A stretch of DNA of 64,000 nt from the NCBI GenBank assembly GCA_041398905.1, contig JAWKTV010000002.1, positions 1 through 64,000 on the forward strand, in the 5' to 3' direction. The first letter of the stretch is position 1. Every line of letters starts with the position of its first letter. The position numbers and the translations under genes are program-made. Under the pieces are notes generated by a model, which ran no database searches, was not told where the DNA came from, and was given only the letters and a program-made list of their open reading frames with translations. The DNA comes from JAWKTV01 sp041398905. GTDB taxonomy: Bacteria; Planctomycetota; Planctomycetia; Planctomycetales; Planctomycetaceae. Of this stretch, positions 1-8,755 are shown one piece after another.

Positions 1-273
1 TTTCGGCTGCGGGATGTCGAGTGGGTGCCGACGCGGGAGCATCAGTCCGTCAGCAAGTTCGAGTCGTATGTCCGGCAACCGGAAGTGGGCGTGGTGGTGC
101 TCGCCATTCGTTGGACAAGTCACTCGTACGGCGAGGTCAAGGCGTTTTGTGACACGTATGGAAAGCCGTTCGTGCGGCTCAAGGCGGGTTACAATCCGGT
201 GCAGGTCGCCGCGCACATTCTGGAGCAAGTGAGTGACCAGTTGCCGATCGCGGCGGCGTCGGAGTCGGCTTGA
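1..273 (+). CDS. C-terminal end of a DUF2325-like protein (partial)
   Basis: The frame is open from the first base of the window and stops at 271-273, so only the last 90 or so residues are present and the true start lies outside. The visible part has a beta-strand of small hydrophobic residues, then a Ser-His pair and a Val-Lys-x-Phe-Cys-x-x-x-Gly-Lys-Pro stretch. This layout is typical of the small DUF2325 domain, whose function is unknown. The next gene is convergent and ends 70 bases away. The family call is from pattern memory only; the existence of the coding frame is more certain than its name. Confidence 0.55.
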   Translation, partial: FRLRDVEWVPTREHQSVSKFESYVRQPEVGVVVLAIRWTSHSYGEVKAFCDTYGKPFVRLKAGYNPVQVAAHILEQVSDQLPIAAASESA

Positions 274-342
274 GACGCTTTGCGGAGGTGGGTCGGATTC
301 GCGCGGATCGAAGTGGGCTCGTTGCCGCCGCAGGACGGTCGC

Positions 343-2148
343 CTACAGTCCACGACCCTGCCAGGTCATCGCGATCGCGACCAGCAGACAGACGACCGCC
401 ACAGCGTCGCGGGCCGACAGGCGGTCGCTGCGGGAGTGCCGGCGAATGAAATTCAGCAAGGCACCGGTCGGGCAGCCGTAATGGCAATACGCCATCGGGA
501 TGAACAGTGACGCGGTGATGCCGACGACGAAGATCGCGAGGGCCGCGTAACCGGCGATTGCGGGGACGTAGGCGTCGAACGGCTCGATGTCCACGAGGCT
601 GAAACCGAGTCCGCCAACGGCGACGACGGTCACCCAGATCAGCAGCAATAAGGGAATGAGTGACAAGGCCCGATGCATGCGCGGCCCGAGTCGGAACCGG
701 TGGGAGAACCGTCTCAGCAACAACTGTTGCACGGCTCCATGCGGACAGATGTGCGAACAATAGATGTTGCGACCGACGACCATCGGCAACAGGATCGCGG
801 CGACCGAGAGTACCAGCGGCCCCAGCATGTTCCGCCAGGGAACACCATTCTGTGCCCAGCCGGTCCACAGAGCTTGCGAGAGCAGATCGCCGTTGACGAA
901 TCCGAGATAGCCGACGACGGCGAGGAGGTAGGGCGTGCGAATCGCCGAGATCCCACGCAGCCGGGTCAGCCCGATCAGCAGTCCAATCGTGGTGATCGCG
1001 ATGGTGCTGATGGCGCGGGCATCGATCGTCCAACGGGCGGCGGCCATGTCGGCCCGACTCTGACGTTGTCGTTCGAGCGGCTGCCTGGCGGCGAGGGGCA
1101 AGCCTTCTGCGATGGCCATACTGGTCATCGTGGCCCCGGAGACACCTTCGACGCCAGCCTCCCGCAGGTCCAGCTCGGCGAGTTGTCCAAGAGTGCGACC
1201 ATCGAACAATGTGAGGAAGTACTCGTCCTCCCGGACGTAGCCGACGTAAGGCTCATTGTCGAAGCTCGGGCCGATGGCCAGCCGCGCGACCACCAGTTCG
1301 GCGGAATCCACCGCCGCTGACTCGCCCGGCAAAGTCGGGGTGTCCGAGTCCGCGGGCGAAACCAGACCGACGAGCGCTTCGGTTGGCCCCTGATAGCCGA
1401 TGACCTGATCGACTGCGGGCGTCGTGCGGAGCACGAAGCCCAGCGGCCGCCCGTCGCCGTCATCCACTCGGAGCAGTCCGAGTTCGTCGGGCTGATCTGC
1501 CAGTCTCGCGGCCGATGGAAAGAGGGTGCGGACGAGTTCGAGGTCGGGAGGGTTGGGAAACTTGAGTGATGCTTCCCGTCTCCCGCGGAGCCGGGTGTCG
1601 ATCGATTCGATGATCGCCAGGCTGGTGAGGGTCGCGCCCGAAACGGTGTCGACGCGTCCCCGTTGCGTCAGCTCTTCCGCAGAGAGTCCCCGGAAGCTCG
1701 AAAGGAACTGCTCGTCACGCGTGACCTGCTCGATGTGCTCCGCGGTGTCGCGACTGGAGAGGACGACCACGCCGCAGATCCGCTGTTGGTCATCGAGCGC
1801 GACCAGCAGGTTGGTCGGCCCGGAGAAACCGACGATGTGATCGGCCTGAGGCGAGGTCTGCAGAACCTGTCCGAGCGTCTGTCCGCGGTCGTCGAGGACG
1901 CTGAATTGGTCCGAGCCACTCGGAGCCAGCGACGCCGCATTCGGAATGACCGCGCGAACCTCCGCCAGGTCCGGAGGTTGGCTGGCACTTCGTACGGCTC
2001 GATCACGTCGCTCGGCGGCGTTGAAGTGAATCATGGCGACGATCGCGGCCAGCAGCAGACAGCGGGCGAGATGCACCAGTTCGCGCCGGAGTGGACGTTC
2101 CGGAGCAGGCCGTACGAGGGGTGTCGAGTCCGCGGTGGTCGTAAGCAC
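343..2148 (-). CDS. NosR/NirI-like membrane protein with two FMN-binding domains and Fe-S-type cysteines
   Basis: The 601-residue protein has a membrane anchor near residues 28-42 and two tandem periplasmic-type FMN-binding domains. Each carries the flavinylation motif Ser-Gly-Ala-Thr (residues 170-173 and 337-340), where FMN is normally bound covalently to the Thr. The C-terminal third (about 380-600) has several membrane helices and two Cys-x3-Cys-Pro motifs near 464-469 and 555-560, as in the polyferredoxin-like part of NosR/NirI/RnfD-type electron carriers. The likely role is moving electrons across the membrane to an extracytoplasmic acceptor. No nitrous oxide reductase genes lie beside it, so a nos function cannot be claimed. 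The start is GTG with no clear ribosome-binding site. Confidence 0.8.
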   Translation of the reverse strand: MLTTTADSTPLVRPAPERPLRRELVHLARCLLLAAIVAMIHFNAAERRDRAVRSASQPPDLAEVRAVIPNAASLAPSGSDQFSVLDDRGQTLGQVLQTSPQADHIVGFSGPTNLLVALDDQQRICGVVVLSSRDTAEHIEQVTRDEQFLSSFRGLSAEELTQRGRVDTVSGATLTSLAIIESIDTRLRGRREASLKFPNPPDLELVRTLFPSAARLADQPDELGLLRVDDGDGRPLGFVLRTTPAVDQVIGYQGPTEALVGLVSPADSDTPTLPGESAAVDSAELVVARLAIGPSFDNEPYVGYVREDEYFLTLFDGRTLGQLAELDLREAGVEGVSGATMTSMAIAEGLPLAARQPLERQRQSRADMAAARWTIDARAISTIAITTIGLLIGLTRLRGISAIRTPYLLAVVGYLGFVNGDLLSQALWTGWAQNGVPWRNMLGPLVLSVAAILLPMVVGRNIYCSHICPHGAVQQLLLRRFSHRFRLGPRMHRALSLIPLLLLIWVTVVAVGGLGFSLVDIEPFDAYVPAIAGYAALAIFVVGITASLFIPMAYCHYGCPTGALLNFIRRHSRSDRLSARDAVAVVCLLVAIAMTWQGRGL

Positions 2149-2573
2149 GGGAGCAGGGACTGGGCGGCGGGGTGATTCGAGATCGAGGAGTGCTGGTTCT
2201 GCGGTCGTCAGCGCGGGGCGATCCTGGCGGCGGCGCTGAGTGCTGATGGTAACGAGTGGTCGGTTCGCAGGGATTGGAGAGGGCGGTTTACGGTGGTCTT
2301 TGGGGGAGTTTGGAGAAAATGAGCAAATCTTTCGGGACCGATTTGCCTGCTGCGGAACCTGACCTAGGTTTGGGTGTGGATCAAAGCGACGGCCAACAAC
2401 AACGGCCGCCGCTGAGGGCCGCGAGGCGAAGATTCACGCTCCCTTCGGGTCCATCCCCGCATGACGGGGCATGTTTTATTGAGGCTTGGGGTGTCGTCGC
2501 GGTGATCGGTTCACCGGAGGGCATTCCAGAGAGAGTCGCCGGGATCACCGGCAGGTCAGAAAAGGACAAAAAA
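2149..2573. other. Leader region upstream of the Flp pilin, no gene seen
   Basis: About 425 bases separate the divergent NosR-like gene from the pilin. The pilin frame is open further upstream to 2256, but that part is rich in Gly, Pro and Arg with no sign of a pilin leader, so I treat it as untranslated. The promoter of the Tad locus should lie here, but I cannot point to a convincing -35/-10 pair. Confidence 0.5.
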
Positions 2574-2750
2574 ATGGCGAACCTCCTGAAGAGTGTGAAG
2601 ACGTTCATGGTTTCGGAAGACGGCCCGACCGCCGTTGAATACGCGGTCATGCTGGCCCTCATCGTGATCGTGTGTCTGACCGCGATCCGTGCTGTCGGTA
2701 CGACCGCCAGCGACCGCTTCAACGACATCAAGGACAACCTGACCCCGTAA
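2574..2750 (+). CDS. flp: Flp/Fap-type pilin subunit of a Tad pilus
   Basis: A 58-residue protein with a short charged N-terminus followed by the Flp signature Glu-Asp-Gly-Pro-Thr-Ala-Val-Glu-Tyr-Ala and a long hydrophobic helix. In the family, prepilin peptidase cuts just before this hydrophobic segment and the Glu-Tyr pair is conserved in the mature pilin. The ATG at 2574 is preceded by an AGGA box at 2563-2566 and starts directly at the usual Met-x-x-Leu leader, so I prefer it to starts further upstream. A strong hairpin follows the stop. The peptidase, CpaB, secretin and CpaE genes downstream fit this role. Confidence 0.9.
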   Translation: MANLLKSVKTFMVSEDGPTAVEYAVMLALIVIVCLTAIRAVGTTASDRFNDIKDNLTP

Positions 2751-2788
2751 TCCTAGTCAGGACTGTCTTGACAGTTCGATGGGTAAAC

Positions 2789-2826
2789 GCCGCTCGGTCG
2801 GGTGTGAAGCCCGGCCGGGCGGCTTT
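2789..2826 (+). terminator. Intrinsic terminator or attenuator after the pilin gene
   Basis: Bases 2789-2802 pair over 14 positions (two G-U pairs) with 2810-2823 around a 7-base loop, followed by TTT. A smaller 6-bp palindrome lies at 2762-2775 just after the stop codon. A terminator here would let the pilin be made in excess of the downstream assembly genes, as is common for major pilins. Confidence 0.65.
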
Positions 2827-2915
2827 CCCGCGCTACAGACCCTGACTTGCCGCCACAGGGTCATTCGACAACCGCGGCAACCAAATCAACTCCCAAGAAT
2901 CCCGGACAAGTCATC

Positions 2916-3026
2916 ATGGTCCCGTTCGTGTTCGACAGCTCGATTGGCAGCGTGATGCAGTGGCTGCCGGCCTTCGTGGCCGGCCTGGCCCTCATCAGCT
3001 CGCAGATGTTCGGCCGCGCCGCCTGA
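2916..3026 (+). CDS. Possible 36-residue hydrophobic peptide in the Tad locus
   Basis: A short frame between the pilin terminator and the peptidase gene runs ATG to TGA and encodes mostly hydrophobic residues, enough for one membrane helix (Met-Gln-Trp-Leu-Pro to Met-Phe-Gly). It has no good ribosome-binding site; GGACAAG ends 6 bases before the ATG. It could be a tiny membrane component of the pilus system or simply chance. I do not recognise a family. Confidence 0.35.
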   Translation: MVPFVFDSSIGSVMQWLPAFVAGLALISSQMFGRAA

Positions 3027-3148
3027 GAACAGGCCTCCAACGCCGCGGATGTCTGGAGACTCCGCGAATGTTGGACTGAGTGCGACCAACACCCGAGACC
3101 GGCACGTCCGCCGACCATCCTCCCCTCACTGATAAAGGACACACAGAC

Positions 3149-3691
3149 ATGGACTGGCAAGCCCTGCTCCTCGACAACTGGCATGTCAAACTGGTGGCCC
3201 TGACGCTCATCGTCGCCGCCTGGATCGACGGCAAGGAACTCCGCGTTCCCAACTGGATCACCTTTCCGATGGTCCTCTCCGGTCTGGTCTTCTGCACCTG
3301 GACCGACGGCTGGCACGGCCTGCAGCAGGGTCTGCTCGGCATGGTGGTCGGCCTGCTGACGCTGCTGCCACTCTACGCGGTCGGCGGCATGGGTGCCGGC
3401 GACGTGAAGCTGATGGCCGGCATCGGTGCGTGGCTCGGCCCGCAAGTCACCTGGGATGCCTTCTGCGTCTCGGTGGTCGTCGGAGCCGTCATGGCCGTCA
3501 TCATGGTCCTGTACCGCCGCAGTTGGGGTAAGCACTATGGCAACTTCCTGATGATCTTCCACGAGTGGCTGACCGTGAAGAACCCGAAGCAGCTCTCGGA
3601 GATTGCAGCGGAACGCAAGCCGCAAATGCTGCTGCTCTACAGGATTCCGATCTGCATCGGCACCATCGGATACTTCTTTACACCGGAATGA
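3149..3691 (+). CDS. cpaA: Tad-type prepilin peptidase (CpaA/TadV family)
   Basis: A 180-residue integral membrane aspartic peptidase that removes the leader of Flp prepilin. The first catalytic Asp is in Trp-Ile-Asp-Gly-Lys near residue 27, followed by Arg-Val-Pro-Asn; the second is in Gly-Met-Gly-Ala-Gly-Asp-Val-Lys-Leu near residue 86, the family's GxGDxK motif. Several membrane helices surround them. The start at 3149 has AAAGGAC 11 bases upstream; a longer frame starting at 3080 adds a Pro/Thr-rich stretch with no family similarity. The C-terminal 50 residues after the last helix are longer than in minimal CpaA proteins. The gene sits between pilin and cpaB, as in Tad loci. Confidence 0.88.
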   Translation: MDWQALLLDNWHVKLVALTLIVAAWIDGKELRVPNWITFPMVLSGLVFCTWTDGWHGLQQGLLGMVVGLLTLLPLYAVGGMGAGDVKLMAGIGAWLGPQVTWDAFCVSVVVGAVMAVIMVLYRRSWGKHYGNFLMIFHEWLTVKNPKQLSEIAAERKPQMLLLYRIPICIGTIGYFFTPE

Positions 3692-3717
3692 TCTAGGCGT
3701 CATTCCGACAAGAGTTA

Positions 3718-3745
3718 GCCAGCCCGCCAATTTTGGCGGGCTGGC
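3718..3745. terminator. Perfect 13-bp hairpin after cpaA
   Basis: Bases 3718-3730 are the exact reverse complement of 3733-3745, with a two-base TT between them. There is no T run on either side, so it may act as an RNA stability or pause element rather than a classical terminator. Confidence 0.5.
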
Positions 3746-3955
3746 GGCATGATGCCACCGTGACAATCTGGGCAAGCTGACTGGCAAGCCAGGTCAACCG
3801 GTCAAGCCAGGCAACTGCCCGGAGAACCCATACGACCATTTCAGGCCGCATAATCGTTATAGATTGAAGCCCTTCCTTTCCTTTGCCGATTCTGACACTG
3901 CGAACGTGTCGTCTCGGCTCGTCAGGGTGGACCATGCCACCCGGGAGTGACTGAG

Positions 3956-5122
3956 ATGAAACCGAAGACTGTCATCTTGCTGGCCGTGGCGGTCGGCAGT
4001 GGTTTACTGGCGATGCTGGGCGTGCAGCAAGCGATGAGCGGTGCCCAGGCCGAAGAGGAGGAGAAGGTCAACGTGCTGGTGGCTTTGGACAACATCCAGA
4101 TCGGCGTCGAGCTGACCACGGAGAACACCACGTTCCGTGAGATGCCGATTTCGGCGATCGGTGAAGACCCCGTTACCAAGCCGGAAGACTTCGAAAAGCG
4201 TTCCTCGATGTTCGCGCTCGCCGCCGGTGACATCGTTCGCAAGAGCAAACTCTCCAAGAAATTCGCCTACGGCAAATCGACGCAGATTCCGGACGGCATG
4301 CGGGTCGTCAGCATCCCCGTCGATGACACCGGGTCGCACAGCGGTTTGCTGTCGGCGGGTGACCGTGTCGACGTGATGGTGACGTTCACACAGCGCGACC
4401 GTGGCGGCCGTGCACTGCCGAAGACCATGACGCTGCTGGAATACATCGAAATCTTTGCGACCGACGACAAGACGGCTCGCGAAGGTGGTGAAGCGGACTC
4501 GAAGGGGAAGACCGGAACGTGTCGCTGGTGTTGACCTCGAACAAGGGCAGTACATCACCCTCGCACAATCCAAAGGCAAGTTGACGCTGGCCGCAGCGCC
4601 GCACAGACGATATCGTGCTGAACTCCGGTGCCGTCAACGAGGAAGCACTCAACGACCTGCGTGGGCGGCGGTGCAGACTGGTGAAGGCGGCCTGCCCGGC
4701 TACGACCGGTTCGCCTCGCCGCTGTATGGCGACACCGGACTAAACGACTCTCCGTTCCCTCAGCCAGGGCAGACGGAGGACTTCCGCGGGATCGGTCGCC
4801 AGCCTGACGCTCAGGCGACGTCGGCACCCGCGGCGGCACCGGAAGCGGGGATCGAGTCACTCCTCAGCCAGGCGGAAGGGGCACCGGCTCCCAAGCCCTG
4901 ACCGGGACTTCGATCGCGACGCTGCCCGTCGCACCTGCGGCACCTGCCAAGCCCAAATGGGAGATGCAGATTTTCGTCGGCAACGACGCTGTGACACAAA
5001 GTTTTGAGTTGCCCGAAGAGGTCGTTCCTACCGAGGAAGTGCCGATCGAGGGCGAGATGCAGGAGCTGGAGTCGAATGTGCGGGGCGATGCTCTGTGGCA
5101 AACATTGAAGGGGATTCTGTAG
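3956..5122 (+). CDS. cpaB: CpaB/RcpC-family pilus assembly protein (frameshifted)
   Basis: The N-terminus has one membrane helix (residues 4-26), then a SAF/CpaB domain (Val-Leu-Val-Ala ... Ile-Gln-Ile-Gly) and the Ile-Pro-x-Gly-Met-Arg-Val-Val-Ser-Ile-Pro-Val stretch that opens the RcpC domain. CpaB is an inner-membrane/periplasmic partner of the Tad secretin. The ATG at 3956 follows GGGAG with good spacing. The protein continues coherently to the TAG at 5120-5122, but only by changing frame at about 4515, 4538, 4600, 4670 and 4890. So many one-base shifts in a gene whose protein sequence stays sensible suggests sequence errors. The C-terminal part is Ala/Pro-rich followed by an acidic tail. 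Confidence 0.78.
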
Positions 5123-5240
5123 TCCATCTGATGGACTGCGGACCCGGCGAAGGGATTTTGCCGGTCGCGTTACGGTAACTCATGTTCGGGTCGGCCGAAG
5201 TCTCGGCCGACCCGGCATGCCGATCGTTCGAGGTGCAAGG

Positions 5241-7177
5241 ATGCAGACAGTGCCCAACCATCGTCCCATCAGTTCCGTGCTCGTGCTGTTGACGAGCCTG
5301 CTGTTGAGTCACGTCGCCCCCCTGCTCCTTGCTCAGGGAGCTGGCGGCTCAGCGCCGGTGCGAACTCGCCCGAGCCGTTGCGTCCGGGAGAGCGCGTCCT
5401 GCCGGTCAGCTCGGCACAGCAGCAGCTCTCCATCACCGAGCTGCACTCGCGGGTGCTCGAGACCGATGGCAAGATTCGCCTGGTCGACGACTTCAACCCC
5501 ACCGTCATCACGGTGACGGCCCTGGAGTCCAACCAGCTCCGAGTCCGCGGCGAGGCTCCTGGCATCACCACCATCCGCATCACCGACGAGTTCGATCAGG
5601 TCTTCAACATCGAAGTCTATGTTGAAAAGGATGTCCGCGAACTCCAGGCCCACATCCGGCGACTGTTCCCGACTCGGCCGTGCAGGTCGTCGGAGTCAAG
5701 GACAGCATCATTCTCACCGGCTGGGTCACGCAGCCGACGCAGATCCCAGATCGTCAAGCTCGCATCCACCTACAGTCAGGACGTGCAGGACCACCTGGTG
5801 GTGGGCGGCGGTAACCAGATCATCCTGAGCTGCAAGATCATGGAAGTGCAGCGGTCGAAGCTCGAAGCCTACGGCTTCAACTTCCTGCTGCTCGGACAGG
5901 ACTACATGGTGTCGAGCACTCCGGGCGGATTGGCTCCGCTGTCGAACGTCACCGCACCGTTCGGCGGACCTCCGGGGGCGACCACCTCGCAGCAGGCCCT
6001 CGCCGGACTGACGGGCCAGTTCGCGATCCTGCAGAACGCCACGATTTTCCAGGGGTTCGTTGAGGCCCTCAAGCAGGAACAACTGCTGAAGATCCTCGCC
6101 GAGCCGGTCCTCGTGACCACCAGCGGGCGGCCCGCGGTCATCAACTCCGGTGGCCAGTTCCCGCTGCTCGTCCCGCAGGGACTCGGAGCGACCGGCATTC
6201 AGTTCCGCGACTTCGGTGTCAGCCTGGAAGCCGTGCCGATCGTGATGGGGAACGGCCGCGTGCAACTGGATGTTGCGGCGGAAGTCAGCGAACGCGACTT
6301 CGCCAACTCGATCGCCGTCACCGGCATCACCGTCCCCGGCCTCACCAGCCGTGCCGTCAACACGCAGGTCGAAATGAACTTCGGCGAAACGCTGATGATC
6401 GGAGGACTGACACAGGACCGGGTCACCACCAGCACCAACAAGCTGCCGATTCTGGGAGACATCCCGTACCTGGGTACCCTTTTTAGCCGCAAGAACCACG
6501 TCAACGCCACGACCGAACTGGTGATCCTGGTGACCCCGCACATGAACGGCGCCCTGACTCCGGACCAGGTCCCCTGTCGCGGACCGGGGCAGAACTCCGA
6601 TCGACCGACTTCTGCCGAGATCGCCTTTCACGGACATGTCGAGGTGCCGAACTTCGGCCCCGAATGCCCTCCTGGCGGCCCTGGCATGATCTGCCCGGAT
6701 GGCTCCTGCTATCCGGGTGGCGCGGTCGGCCCTGGCATTCACTCTGGCATGCCCGAGCAGTTCTACTCCGCACCACAACAGTCGTTCGAATCCTACGACT
6801 CGTATCCCGTCGAGAGCTACGGTGCGCAGGGTGGTCCGGCCTTCGGTCCGCAGGGTGCGATGCCGATCAACGGTTCACCCGCCCTCACGCCAAACCCGCT
6901 GCCACAGTACGAAGGCGGGTACTCCCCCTCACAGCCGCCGATGAATCCTCCCTCAACCGGAGTGGAAGGAGCGGGCTATCGCACCAGCCAGCCCGCCTAC
7001 CGGGCAGGTGCCAACGGTGGAGTGATTCGCGATCCCGGCTTTCAGCCTGCATCGGCGATCGGCGGATACCGACCTCAGCAGCCGCAACCCGCCGCACATC
7101 CTGGACTGATTCAACCTCGACCCCAGTTCGTCCAACCGACGCCGCAGTTCGTTCCCGGCCACAACCAGCAACCCTGA
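5241..7177 (+). CDS. cpaC: Tad secretin (CpaC/RcpA family), frameshifted
   Basis: A signal peptide (Leu-rich, ending before Ala-Gln-Gly) is followed by an N-terminal pilus-secretin domain and a BON-like segment (about 5630-5750), then the secretin core. The core shows the family signature Val-Asn-Thr-Gln-Val-Glu-Met and Leu-Met-Ile-Gly-Gly-Leu, then Pro-Ile-Leu-Gly-Asp-Ile-Pro-x-Leu-Gly-x-Leu-Phe near 6445-6485. After the core comes a Gly/Pro/Gln-rich tail of about 190 residues. It forms the outer-membrane pore for the Flp pilus. The reading frame shifts near 5360, 5670 and 5745; the longest single frame starts at 5378. The start at 5241 follows AGGTG by six bases. Confidence 0.82.
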
Positions 7178-7241
7178 TCCCGGCCCCTTCGAATCGCCAC
7201 TTCGACGCTTTAGCTGAAAACTTCACCCCTTGGGGTCACGT

Positions 7242-8441
7242 ATGAACAACGTTGTCCGAGTCTCCATCGTCGATCCCAACGACAGCACGCGGTTCTCGAT
7301 CAAGAGCCTGCTGCTGGGAATCGACAGCGTCTGGCTGGAAGCGGAATGTTCGCGCTACGAATTCTTTGGCGACGTCGTCTCGCAGACGCACCCCGACATC
7401 GCGCTGATCGTGCTGGACAGCAATCCCGACGCGGGACTCGCGCTCGTCGCGGAAGTCTGTCAGAGCTACCCCGGCACCAACGTCCTGTGCGTCAGCGGTT
7501 CCACCGAAGGCAGCCTCATTCTGCAGGCGATGCGCAACGGAGCCAAGGAGTTCCTCAGTCTGCCAATGCAGCTCGAGGACTTCATGTCGTCGCTGGACCG
7601 CATCATCAGCACAGGCACCACCAAGTCAGGCAAGAAGAGCCGTCGCAGTCAGGTCATCTCGGTCTGCGGCGTCAGCGGCGGCGTCGGCTGCACTTCTCTC
7701 GCGATCAACCTCGGCTGCGCCTTCGCCCAGGATGACGAATGCAGCGTCGTCGTCATCGACCTCGACATGGCGCTGGGTGACGCCGACGTCTGGCTCGACA
7801 TCATCCCCGACTACACCATTCAGGATGTCGCCGAGAACATTACCCGCCTCGACTACGCGCTGCTTAAACGCTCGCTGACCCAGCACGACTGCGGAGCCTA
7901 CCTGCTCCCGCGGCCCGTGCAAGTTGAAATGGACACGCCCTTCACTCCCGACCAGATTCAGCGCGTCATCGCGCTGCTCAAGGCGACGTTCAGCCATCTC
8001 GTCATCGATCTCAGCAAGTCCTACACGCCGCTCGACCTGGCCGTCATGCAGTCGTCCGACTCGATCCTGCTCGTGACCCAGCTCGACCTCCCTTCGCTCC
8101 GCAACGTCGTGCGGATCACGCAGTTCCTCGAAGAACGTGAGCTCGGCGACAAGATCAAGATCATCGTCAATCGACTCGGACTCGAAGAAAGCCAGATCAG
8201 CATCAACAAGGCGCTCGACACCGTCGGCCGGGAGATCTTCTGGCAGATCCCCAACGACTACGCCACGATGGTGGAGTCGCGGAACAACGGCGTGCCATTG
8301 ATCATCGAAGCACCACGATCGAAAGTCACACGAGGTATCCAGCAGCTCGCGCAACGTCTGGACACCGCCCTCACGGCGGCTCCGAGTGACGCCGAACCTG
8401 AAAAGCCGAAGCGAAAGCTGTTCAGCTTCCTGAAGAAGTAG
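7242..8441 (+). CDS. cpaE: CpaE/TadZ-like pilus localisation ATPase
   Basis: The 399-residue protein has an N-terminal receiver-like domain (about 5-125, no clear phospho-acceptor pocket) followed by a MinD/ParA-type ATPase domain. The deviant Walker A near 143-151 reads Val-Ser-Gly-Gly-Val-Gly-Cys-Thr-Ser, where the usual signature and P-loop lysines are missing. A Walker-B-like Val-Val-Ile-Asp-Leu-Asp follows. This architecture and an imperfect P-loop are known for TadZ/CpaE, which places the Tad machine at the cell pole. It follows the secretin by 64 bases and is probably in the same transcript. It ends in a Lys-rich tail. I chose ATG 7242 over an in-frame TTG 12 bases earlier. Confidence 0.85.
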   Translation: MNNVVRVSIVDPNDSTRFSIKSLLLGIDSVWLEAECSRYEFFGDVVSQTHPDIALIVLDSNPDAGLALVAEVCQSYPGTNVLCVSGSTEGSLILQAMRNGAKEFLSLPMQLEDFMSSLDRIISTGTTKSGKKSRRSQVISVCGVSGGVGCTSLAINLGCAFAQDDECSVVVIDLDMALGDADVWLDIIPDYTIQDVAENITRLDYALLKRSLTQHDCGAYLLPRPVQVEMDTPFTPDQIQRVIALLKATFSHLVIDLSKSYTPLDLAVMQSSDSILLVTQLDLPSLRNVVRITQFLEERELGDKIKIIVNRLGLEESQISINKALDTVGREIFWQIPNDYATMVESRNNGVPLIIEAPRSKVTRGIQQLAQRLDTALTAAPSDAEPEKPKRKLFSFLKK

Positions 8442-8755
8442 TCGGGGCAGGAGCGCGCCGTCCGCCGCGGCGCCATGTTCGTGCAACGATTACCGTCCCG
8501 GCGGAATTCGGACGGCGATCGTTGCACGAAGTCGGGCGGGGACCACTCCCGCCCATCGCTCAATCGCGGCCGACAGATGTCGCCGCCATCCGCGCCGTCA
8601 CTGCGCGGCGACAGTTTACCGCATCCGGTTGGCCCCAGCTTCAAGCGACCACGACCGGGGCTGGGCCCGCTCGCGCTGCAGAACGGGCTCCTGTGCCAGC
8701 GAGCTGTTGCCTCGACTCTGAGCGACCTCACGACAATATGCCACAAGCGATCGAA
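8442..8755. other. Intergenic region with a large inverted repeat
   Basis: No gene is visible between cpaE and the convergent dapA-like gene. Bases 8478-8498 (13 bp, a 2-base mismatch, then 6 bp) pair with 8510-8530 around an 11-base loop. This is a strong hairpin between two converging genes and may terminate transcription from both sides. Confidence 0.6.

Noticed and set aside
179..1033. 284-codon minus-strand frame overlapping the NosR-like gene
   Set aside because: It is in another frame of the well-supported NosR-like gene and has His/Arg-rich composition without family features.
343..2148. Evidence for a nitrous oxide reductase (nos) cluster
   Set aside because: The protein is NosR-like but no nosZ, nosD or nosF lies nearby, and FMN-binding/Fe-S membrane proteins occur in many other systems.
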